Positions 55,057-64,000 of a stretch of 64,000 nt of DNA are shown here, in pieces; the first letter of the stretch is position 1, and each line of letters opens with the position of its first letter. Made by a program: the position numbers and the translations under genes. The notes below the pieces were generated by a model, which saw nothing but the letters and a program-made list of their open reading frames with translations, was not told the DNA's origin and did no database searches. This stretch comes from Mesocentrotus franciscanus (taxonomy: Eukaryota > Echinodermata > Echinoidea > Camarodonta > Strongylocentrotidae), in contig CP137667.1 of assembly GCA_037976565.1 (NCBI GenBank), positions 34,887,366 to 34,951,365 on the forward strand. The letters run 5' to 3'.

Positions 55057-56231
55057 ATATAGGAGGTGACTGTGCTGTGTAGTGTGTATAGGATTAGGAC
55101 GTGACCGGCTGGGGGGCGACCTGACCAGACACCGTATCAACTATCTCTTAAGCCAAGCCAAGTTGTACAAGGACCAAGCCTAGGCCAATTCAATGTCAAC
55201 GAGCAGTCTTCCGCCCGAACTCTAGCGTATCTGTCGCCCTACCACGAGCCCGCGCCTGGCCTGCTGAGCTGTGACTCTGCCTCTGGCGCGGGCCACATGC
55301 ATGGACCAGGCCATGGACATGGATTGGAAGCTCCGCTCCGTTTCCTCGCGTTTCCCTCGCTGCACCTATATATTAAACCGTCATTTCCAAAGCCCCACAA
55401 ACAAAATCAAAGACACAAGGTACTCATAAAACTTGAGATTTATTCAAATGTTTGAATAATAATCTTACCATTTATCAATAGTCTGGAATCTGAATGAGAA
55501 ACGAGTCCGGTCTTCTGTTCATGGTTGGTCTAATATGCGAGCTCTATACTTTGTACATGTACGTACCGATCGCGTACCGGTACTGTAATTATATGCGCAT
55601 TATTAGCAATTCTTATGCACCTGCGATGTGTGTTCAGTTGGATCATGTACAGTACGGGCTGTACGTTGTTTTTGTGTATGTACTTCTTTCCGGATCCTTC
55701 CAATCATCTGAACACGCACGTACTCGGAAAGGCGCATTGTTTGTCTCGCGGGCACTAGAGGGCGAAGATCACAATGGCTTTTGCCTCGAAATAAAAAGAA
55801 ATATATATAATCTAGGCCAATACATTATTCTCTTTTTATTTTGTAATTAAATATGTCGGAATTTCATTTGTAGGACTAGTACGTATTAATGGATCGACCT
55901 TATAACTGTTATAATTATAAGTATACATGTACATATACCCTACTTCATCAATACCTCTACATGCAGGAAGTATAGACATGAATATTATGTGTTTGCATTT
56001 TATTTATTTATTTAATTTTTTATTACAAACTTCACTCCTTGAGTAGCATGACTCGTACAACTTCCAAGTAGAACAATCGTGACGCACTGGTTATTCATAC
56101 AGTCTCTTAGTTTAATGATGTGTAAATGGGATCTGGATGAGTTTACTTTTATGAGGTGGGTGGTATATATACTAATTCATAATAATAATAATAACAATAC
56201 AAATACAGATAATAATGATTATAATGATAAT

Positions 56232-57299
56232 CAGGCGCGGATCCAGGATATGGCTTAGGGGGGAGGCCCAAATTTGAAATTATGCGAGCCAAATATTGGT
56301 ACGTAATGGTGACCAGCAGTGGCGTATTAGGCATAAATGTTTGGGGTGGGGGGCAGAACAAAAATTCGCATCACCCCCACTCTTACATGCAGGCCCCGCT
56401 GAACGTTTTTCAAAGTGGGTGGGGATCGAGGCTAAAGTATATATTTACGATCAGGTAGAGCGTAGCATAAATTGGCGTGGGGTCTAGGGGCAAAGCCCCG
56501 GCGGGGGTCAAGGATCGAGCGGAGCCCCCGAAAGCTCAGGGGGTATGGGCATTTAATTACGGTCAGATGAGCATATTTTGATACCTTAAGTTCATGACAC
56601 TGGCAGGTCACTAATTGGCGTGGGGTCCAGGGAAACTCAGGGATTTGAGGCATTTTATAACGGTCAGATAAGCATTCAGGGGCCCGCCTTAGGGCCATTG
56701 GTTGGGTTCAGGGGGCAGAGCCCCCGGAAGCTCAGGGGTTTTAAGGCAATTTAATTACGGTCAGATGAGCATATTTTTATACCTTATTTGTGACACTGGC
56801 AGGTCACTAATTATTGGCGTGGGGTCCAGGGGGCGGAAGTTCAGGGTCTTTAGGCAATAAATTACGGTCAGATAGGCCATTGGTTGGGTTCAGGGGGCAG
56901 AAACTCAGGGGTTTAGGCATTAATTTACCGTCAAATGAGTATCTAGGGGCCCACCTTAGGGCCCTAGGTGGGGTTTTAAGGCAATTTAATCACGATTAGA
57001 TGAGCATTTTTTTGATACCGTATTTGTGACACTGGCAGGACACTATAATTGGCGTGGGGTCCAGGGGGCGGAGCTCAAGATTTTGGGCATTAAATTACGG
57101 TCAAGGGAGTATCCAGGGGCCTTAGGGCCCTTGGTTGGGTCCAGGGGACAGAGCCCCCAGAAGCTCAGGGGTTTTAGGCATTAAATTACCGTCAGATGAG
57201 CATCCGCCTTAGGGCCCTAGGTTTCTTTTCCTTCTCTTTCTCTCTCTCTCTCTTTTTTCGGGGCAAGGCCCGCTCGGCCTCCCCCTGGATCCGCGCCTG
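56232..57299. mobile_element. Second satellite-carrying hAT-like element
   Basis: Ends CAGGCGCGGATCCAGG and CCTGGATCCGCGCCTG, with the exact 8-bp duplication ATGATAAT on both sides (56224-56231, 57300-57307). Inside are units inverted relative to the array at 13500-14620 (GGTCAGATGAGCATATTT, GGCGTGGGGTCCAGGG). Confidence 0.88.
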
Positions 57300-57307
57300 A
57301 TGATAAT

Positions 57308-58060
57308 AATAATAACAATAACAACAATAATACTAATGATAATAATAACAATGGTAATGATAACAATAATAATAACAATAATGACAATAATACTTAAGAA
57401 TAGTTCTTATATATTATAGCGCGTAGCTTATTGAAATAGGTATGCAACGTGCTTCTAGGTAAGAGAGAAGCAGAACAGTAAAGAAATGCCGCAGGAACTT
57501 TATGAAGCAATTAAATATATATGTTTTAATAACTAGTGAAGGACGTGCACGGGGCTATTTAGCTCACCACTGGTTGATAAATAACATAGGAGTGGTAGTA
57601 CGTGACTGGGATGAGAAGGCAATATCCTCTCGAATTAGTTTTTGTAAAAGAGAAAGTAAACATGAGAAATGAAGAATGCTACTAACTTTATCAGCTTGTC
57701 TTACATCATTTCGTTGGATGCTGTTCCACACTTGCGGGGCAGACATGCTCAAAACCCCGTTCATATAATGATATTGGTAGATAATGATGAGCTGAGGTAA
57801 AGTCTGATGCTGAGTACTCTGTGAATGTGCCTCGAATGTAGTCTCTAGACTGTCTGGAATCTATTCGGAAGCTTTCTTACTGGAGGTGTTGATGTGTTGT
57901 TTTGTTGGCTTTAGCAGGAGCGGTTCTAATATATGGCTCATTTTATGGGAATAGGTGCGCATATTTTGACCCATAACAATAATATTTTTCAAAGTCAAAT
58001 GAATTCATTACTTGACAAAGCCCTGGGGCGAAAATTTGTTAAACAATTTCTTGGTATACG
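57308..58060. other. AAT-rich microsatellite then unremarkable sequence
   Basis: (AATAAT/AACAAT)n to about 57395, then AT-rich DNA without a supported exon. Confidence 0.5.
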
Positions 58061-58084
58061 GAGCATCATTATTTCTTGTATTTA

Positions 58085-58247
58085 TTTTTTTTTCTCTCTC
58101 TCTCTATATATATATATTTCATTCATTTTTCTTTGCATCCGCCCCCCCCCCCCTCTCTCTCTCTTTCTCTCTCTCTCTCTTCCTCTCTCTCAATCCTCCA
58201 CTATTTCCGTTAATTTCTGTCCCGGTATGTATCTCTCTCATTTCTGC

Positions 58248-58283
<36 letters not shown>

Positions 58284-59335
58284 CCCTTTCTCTCACTTTC
58301 TCTCCCTCTCTCGCGATTTCTCTCTCTTTCTCTTTCTTCTTAGTCTCTCTGCATGCATCCCTAGTATAAATAAACATGTATAATATCATCCCTTCTTTCA
58401 TTAATTTCTCTTTGTATCCGCCATCTCTCTTTCTCGCTCTCATTTTCTGTCCATATCTTCTCAGTCTATATCAATCATATTGCAGTGCTCTCTCTCTCTC
58501 TCTGTCTCTATCTCATTCCTCGATCCACTATTTCGTTTATTTCTGTCCCAGTATACGGACACCCCTATTTATCTTTCTTCTCATTCTCTCTACAATAACT
58601 GATAGGCTCTCTCTCTCTCTCTCTCTCTCTCTTCCCATTTTATTCATTTCTCATAGTATCTTTCACGATTTTGTTCTCCCTCTATTTCTTCCTCAGTCTC
58701 TTCTCTATCTCTCTTTCTCTTGGTCATGTCCCATTCCTCCATATTTCTGTTTATTTTTGTGCCGGTATATCTCCCCAATTCTCTACTTCCATTTCCTCTC
58801 AGTCTCGATCTATACAATCATAAATATTTCTTATCTCCTCTTTTTATCACCCTATTCCCTTTTCTCGTGCTCGTTCTCTCACCCCCCTCCCAGTACCATT
58901 CATTTATCCCGGTATCTATCTCTATTTGCCCCCCCCCCCTCCTCTTCCTTCATCATCCGTCTTCATATCTCTATCATCAATCTGTCTCCGTCTCCCGCCC
59001 CTTTCTCTCCTCTCTCTCTCTCTCGTTCTTTCTCTACTCTTCTCATTCAGTCTCCCTCATAAGTCGTCTATAGCTATCACCGTTTCCCATGCTCTGTCCC
59101 TGGTTATTTTCTATTCAATCAACCCTTTAAAAAACTATCTCCTCTCTCACTCAACTTTTCAATTTTTATTTTCTTTTCTTAGCATCTCCCTTTTCTGCTC
59201 CTCTCTATTTTTTCTCTTGCTCATTCCCTTTTAAAGTTTAAATTTGTATCTGTTTCTCTCATCTCTCTTCCTCCCTAGCCCCCTTCTCTCTCTCTCTCTC
59301 TCTTTCTCTTCGTTTTCCCATATCTCTCCTAGATT
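58085..59335. repeat. CT-rich low-complexity tract
   Basis: Long CTCTCTCT runs with imperfect repeated phrases (TTTCTGTCCCGGTAT, CCACTATTTCCGTTAATTTC and TTTATTTCTGTCCCAGTATA). The apparent 228- and 136-codon frames are Ser/Leu/Phe runs made by the repeat. Confidence 0.9.
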
Positions 59336-59371
59336 TCACATCGGACACAGAGATCAGAGATACAGAAGGTA

Positions 59372-59555
59372 CACTCTAAAAACTGAAATGTTAAATCACC
59401 ATTTAAAAGGGCCGAGGAGTGACCACTCTTTCAAAATGGTAGATTAACACTCTGAACATGCTGGATCCAACACTAAAAGGTTGAATACAGCATGTTAAAA
59501 TATCAATCTGACATTTTGAAAGAGTGGTCTTCCTTTTTGATTTCATTTTAGAGTG
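59372..59555. mobile_element. Short TA-flanked MITE, CACTCTAAAA ends
   Basis: CACTCTAAAAACTGAAAT at the left and ATTTCATTTTAGAGTG at the right between TA dinucleotides, with inner GACCACTCTTTCAAAATG / ACATTTTGAAAGAGTGGTC pairing. Confidence 0.8.
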
Positions 59556-60057
59556 TATATTTAAATCTTCCTTTTTTATTCGACTTAGAATCATGACTTC
59601 TTATGACATAAATATCAGTACACAGTGTATAAGTATATCATTTATTGTCCATATCAGAAAATTTGAATTCCACTGGTTGGTACAAGTAATACAATATAAA
59701 CATACACATGATGAGACAACATACACACATAACATACAAAGTACTTGAGTTATATCATCATCCTTACAATCAATTCCATCAGAAAGGTTATCAACAAAAT
59801 GAACTATCATTATTATCATTATTACTATTATTAATATTATTTATAGGAGTTACTAACCTACTGACTTACTGCATGCTATTACTTATCCAATACCATTTAT
59901 CAAAATATTACATTCAGTGCCATCGATATAGTGTGGCTAGATCATATTGTGTTTAGACAATCCATTACATTTGTGGCTTAATTGATTGATAATTTATATA
60001 CATGTATGAAATCTATGTATTGGCAATATAAGTGCACAAGTAGGAATTCTAACAAAG

Positions 60058-60105
60058 ATACATGGGAAAGAAGAGAAAGAGAGATAGAGAAGAGAAAGAC
60101 AGATG

Positions 60106-60146
<41 letters not shown>

Positions 60147-60190
60147 GAGTAGAGAACAAGAGAAAGAGGAGAAAGGGAGAGAGAGATGAC
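60058..60190. repeat. (GA)n-rich tract
   Basis: GAGAGAGAGA run with interruptions. Confidence 0.9.
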
Positions 60191-60295
60191 AAATCTGTAC
60201 ACTGTTGTACATTTACAAGCTAGGTAACTTCATGATGGTGAAACTCGTCTTGCTTTGGAGTTAAACAGATGGATAGAGTCAGAGACAAAGGATCA

Positions 60296-60519
60296 TCAGA
60301 AACATGCACGTTGAGTTCGTGGTGCACACAAGTGTATTCCTGATCTGTTGAAATGAAAGTTCTCACTCGGTGGATGCGAGGGGTCTTGCATTATCTGTTT
60401 CACTTTTGAAAGGACATTATTCTGGTACATATCTTCGATTGATGGTAAATCGACTGCTATGATGCGTTTTGCTACCTTTCTTGGACGTTCTAACAGATTC
60501 CTGGTAGCATTAGTAGCGT
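60296..60519 (-). pseudogene. Reverse-transcriptase C-terminal remnant
   Basis: About 75 codons from DATNATRNLLERPRKVA through MQDPSHPPSENFHFNRSGI to a stop. The order (a helix, then DPSHP, then a short basic RSG motif) recalls the C-terminal tail that follows the polymerase of non-LTR retrotransposons. The polymerase core is not present upstream. A TATGCAG/ACG acceptor-like site precedes it, so it could also be an exonised fragment. Confidence 0.45.
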
Positions 60520-61555
60520 CTGCATAGTAGCAGATTAGGTTGAAGGGTAATACACTTTGTATCAGGACCAAAAGAACAATGCTATCAAAATAATACACAT
60601 CAATTATGAAGTATAAAATAGTGGTGATGCAGATGTATATTGCTAACCCACATCTATACAAAATCGTTACATGTATTAGAGTAACTATCAACTATCAAAG
60701 TTCAAAATATACATGTATCATACCATTGCATAATTATAATCATAATGATGCGAAGAAAAGCTTGGAATATGTATCATCAAAATTATTGAAATTCAGTACT
60801 GAATACAATTAGAATAAACATGTATCGTACAATTAAAGCAGTATATTTACATGTACACTGGAATGATGTATAGAAAACCCTGGAAAACATTTCCTCAAAT
60901 GGATTTATTATATACAACTGGTGAATGTAGTTGAACATGTACAAACAATTTAATCCTCGTCAAATTAAATATTTCACTGATAACTCAAGCATGTTACATT
61001 GACAAAAGGGACAAGTATCTTAATAGTAAAGCAGCATATTTACACAAACACTGGAGAGATGTAAAGAAAATCCTGGAAAATATTTCCTCAGATGGATTTT
61101 AAAATCTAGAACTGGATGTAGCACTAAATTTAAAAACAATAATCCATGTCAGATAAAATGTTACACTGATAACTCAGGCCTATGACATACACCCTTACCA
61201 GACAAAGCTAGTTCTCATGTATACTGAGTTCTATCAAGCTCGCTGACATGATAATTAGAGCAATATGGCTTTTAACATCTGGGTCATTTCTGGTAACAAA
61301 TTCACAAATTATTTTAGATTCTACTTAACTATATTTTTATTGGACATGTGCGATGACATTATATACGGTGACATTTTGATAAGACAATTTGAAATATTAC
61401 ATACTTAAACTCATAACTCACTTTGAGTGGTATTTCATAAATTGCATAAAAATCACCTAAAACAAAATAGTATAAGTCTACAATACACATATACTTGGTA
61501 CATGCACTACATAAACTGTCTAATGCACTAACATCCTTGTCAATGCATAAATCCA

Positions 61556-61720
61556 CATTTGCCACTCTCCACCCAGGTATAAATAGGCACCTGAGATGCC
61601 AAAGCGCTACATATTTGGCCGCAGCCTAGGACCAGGGTAATAACGTTTGAGCGCCAGGAGTGTCATGGCATGAGGGGCGTGTGTACTATATCAGAAGCAA
61701 CCGTTATTATCATTATAACT
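61556..61720. repeat. SINE-body fragment
   Basis: TTTGCCACTCTCCACCCAGG and GGCACCTGAGATGCC resemble the bodies of the SINEs at 21190 and 27294, ending in ATTATCATTAT; the tRNA-like head is missing. Confidence 0.6.
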
Positions 61721-62284
61721 ACTAGTCCCTGGTGTTGTCACCTTCTATACACAGGCATAATGCATGATCATAGCCAAGTAAAAAATGTTATTTGGAGTAT
61801 TTTCTTGATACTACTGTTTTTGGCTTATTGAGCACACGTTCAAAAAAACGTATCCTATTATTGCATCACTTTCTGCATAGGCCTTTCACATGTTTTCGAA
61901 CATTGTGACAATATTATGATCTCTTTCTCGTAAAATGTATACTCTAATACCAGATAGTGGACTGTACTTATCAAAGTGAAAAAGAAAAAAAAACAGCCTT
62001 TTTACAAATATTCAAGCGTTTGCAAACATCGCTGAATTTACCCCAAATTTACCCCAAATTTCTTGCTATCAGTCCAGGGCTCAAAACCAAAAAGCTTACC
62101 GGGACACATGGACACCCAAAATCTAGGTCTGGTCCCCCGAATTTGGAAATTTGTTCTTAGGGCTCATGCATACAGACTGTAAAAAGTTAAATCTGAACCT
62201 CTTTTCCAAAAAAAGTTAGTGTGAAGCCCTGTATCATGCATACACAAAGTCCAGATGAAGTGTTACCAGTCGGACACTGTCTTA

Positions 62285-62742
62285 GACCCCGTTCTCACTC
62301 ACTTTGAAAGTGGTCTTAGTTAGACCGCTCCAGAGGAACGGGTCTTGAGGAACGGTTTGCGAGGGTTCACACTCCGAGCAGTTTTTTATGGCTCAAACCG
62401 CTCCACGAGTCAAAGTGGTCTTGTTGCTATGGCAGCTCAGGTCAGCGGGTAAATTTTTCGCGCGCGGAATACTAAGCGTATGTACCGTACTACATGTTTC
62501 GCACGCAACTTCACTAGACCACTTCCGTTCAAAGTACGCTTCCGTTCACACTCGCACGTTAGAGCGCTCCAAACCGCTCTTAATAAGACCTGTTTCTCAA
62601 GACCACCTCCCGAGGTGGTCTTCTGGAGCGGTCCAGAAGTCCACTTCCTGGACCACTTTGACCGTTCTCACTCACCTAAGAACCGCTCCTGAGGAACGGG
62701 TCTTAGTTAGACCGCTCCAACGAAGTGAATGAGAACGGGGTC
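62285..62742. mobile_element. 458-bp element with 3-bp TTA target duplication
   Basis: Ends GACCCCGTTCTCACTCACTT and AAGTGAATGAGAACGGGGTC between TTA triplets. Internal words (GTTAGACCGCTCCA, GAGGAACGGGTCTT, AACCGCTC) recur many times. The 3-bp TTA duplication fits PIF/Harbinger-type elements. Confidence 0.85.
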
Positions 62743-62765
62743 TTACTCTACCGATACCATAGCAA

Positions 62766-63246
62766 CTAGACTTCATACTTTGATTGCTTTTCTGGAATTT
62801 TAGGATCATCCTGTGGAACTCTTGACTGAGTAGAAGGAGCTTGCCTCTTGTAAGGCCTGCTCCGACTGTTGCTACCTTCTCTGTATGTCTGAGAGAGTTG
62901 ACATAGAGTATTTGATGTATTGCCAACATCAAAGTCTTGATCTCTACCAGTACTGCTTGTAATCTCTAAATTTCTAGACATGGAAGGTTGATGATATCCA
63001 GAGACTGGAGGGTTACACAACAGAGCAGAGCTGGAAGTCATGTGAGTTGCCCGAGTCAGCCGAACCATCCGAGTCATTTGAGTTGCCCGAGTTGGCTGAG
63101 ACATACGAGTCATTTGAGCTGTCTAAGTCAGCCGAGTTGTCCGAGTCATTTGAGTTGCCCGAGTTGGCCGAGACATACGAGTTACTTGAGCTGTCCAAGT
63201 TGGCCGAGTTGTCCGAGTCATTTGAGCCGTCCGATTCATGTAAGCT
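62766..63246 (-). CDS. Possible 3'-terminal exon of a - strand gene running off the window
   Basis: The acceptor tcctttacag leads at 63246 into a 9-bp minisatellite and then a non-repetitive frame (about 63030 to 62766) with NPPVSGYHQPSMSRNLEITS, then a Ser/Arg/Gln-rich stretch ending KYEV and a stop. That last frame is blocked upstream by a TAG at 63123-63125 within the repeat. The other good repeat frame, a (D/N)SX tripeptide repeat, stops at 63013. The coding frame is therefore undecided: a hidden splice, a frameshift or a pseudogene. No domain recognised. Confidence 0.35.
63045..63245. repeat. 9-bp minisatellite, GAGTTGCCC type
   Basis: About 22 nonamers of the form GAGNNNNNN (GAGTTGCCC, GAGTCATTT, GAGACATAC, GAGCTGTCC) with a higher-order unit of about 12 nonamers. 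The period is a multiple of three, so several frames stay open on both strands. Confidence 0.9.
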
Positions 63247-63249
63247 GTA

Positions 63250-64000
63250 AAGGAAACAAATTTAAAACAATAATTATCTGTTTGAAAGATGAGAAATAAA
63301 ATATCAACTACTATTGGTATTATTGAAAGTACCTGTCTCAAGAAACATTTTGATCTGTGAATGAAGAAGAAAATCAATATAAGAGACTAGCCTACAGTTT
63401 AACAAAAATATCAAGAACACACTAAAAAAAAACAGAGAACACAAAAATCTTCAATCTATTAAAGTTTTAAAGCACCTTACAGTTGGAAATTTGTTCAATA
63501 AAGTTGTTACTGAATATTTAGTTTTGTCAAAGAAAGATTACCGACAGTCCTTTTTAGGACTCCCAAATCCTCCACTTTCTCTCACATGGTGCAACTGTAA
63601 GCCTACTGTAAATCTTCAGTTGTTTTAAGGTACACAGTATAATTTAATCGCATGCTCCTTGCTGGGGTATACAAGTATATCATCATTATATATTTTCTTA
63701 GTATTCCATTAGAGGCTCTAGTGGCAGGTGCCCTATTACCAGGCCGAAACGACTACATATACATTTTACTACGACTAGGTATATAATCAAGCACATAATT
63801 CATAGTAGGTACCTGAACCCAAAAAACTATATATTTTTGGAAAGCCTATGAGTTGATCTACACAAAAATTTGCACTTTGGCAAATTTGCTTTAAAGGTTC
63901 TATGTCCCATTTGCAGGCCAAAAAATGAAAAGCTTAAATTCCAACGGCATTTGAAAGACAATACTAATTTAGAACTTCCCTCAAAACGAAAGGGTTTGAA
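63250..64000. other. Window end, nothing supported
   Basis: AT-rich sequence without a convincing exon on either strand; presumably intronic if the - strand exon at 62766-63246 is real. Confidence 0.4.

Noticed and set aside
58376..59062. Long + strand frame of 228 codons (and neighbours) rich in Ser, Leu and Phe
   Set aside because: It is the translation of CT microsatellite runs; no splice sites, no domain, and several frames are open at once.
62388..62732. 114-codon + strand frame
   Set aside because: Falls wholly inside the TTA-flanked element and consists of its repeated inner motifs.

Overview
This window looks like intron-rich nuclear DNA from an invertebrate deuterostome, most likely an echinoderm such as a sea urchin. 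That is inference from four things: a clearly animal-type UFC1 gene, tRNA-derived SINEs, a dense load of short palindromic DNA transposons (several with TTAA target sites or ends like GGGGCCCGTT), and frequent ACATGTACATG-type simple sequence. No bacterial operon, CRISPR array or rRNA gene is visible. Most open frames in the window are shadows of repeats.

Two protein-coding genes can be read exon by exon, and they converge tail to tail. UFC1, the E2-like conjugating enzyme of the UFM1 pathway, lies on the + strand in four exons (2606-16573) and encodes 170 residues with the catalytic Cys at 116. Its first intron is 12.2 kb, is packed with mobile elements, and may hold a second, probably non-coding or decayed, spliced transcript starting near 5.65 kb. 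On the - strand (50572 down to 26466) a 14-exon gene encodes a protein of about 1,115 residues. It has two adjacent ING-type PHD fingers, a long Pro/Ser-rich region, an acidic Ser/Arg-rich region and C-terminal C2H2 zinc fingers. I could not assign it to a named family. Every one of its 13 introns is in phase 1. The 1.1-kb exon 7 has one base too many (or two too few) for a continuous frame, so it holds a frameshift, an unrecognised intron or an assembly error.

Layout: 1-2.5 kb is repeat-rich upstream DNA. 2.6-17.8 kb is UFC1, with foldback elements and interstitial telomere-like TTAGGG repeats (2.9-4.3 kb), a CCCATATGGG-type array (5 kb) and a 2.2-kb hAT-like element carrying satellite-like units (12.7-14.9 kb). 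17.8-26.4 kb is the convergent 3' region, with a CT-rich minisatellite and a SINE. 26.4-51.3 kb is the PHD/C2H2 gene and its repeat-filled introns. 51-57.3 kb is a cluster of large foldback elements and a second satellite-carrying hAT-like element. 57.3-60.2 kb is CT- or GA-rich low-complexity DNA. 60.3-60.5 kb is a reverse-transcriptase tail remnant. 62.7-63.25 kb may be the 3'-terminal exon of a - strand gene whose other exons lie beyond the window; it contains a 9-bp coding-type minisatellite.

The two readable genes do not form a pathway. The strongest general signal is the mobile-element landscape: related palindromic elements with recognisable target-site duplications of several types (TA, 3 bp, TTAA, 8 bp, 9-11 bp), including nested and twin copies.
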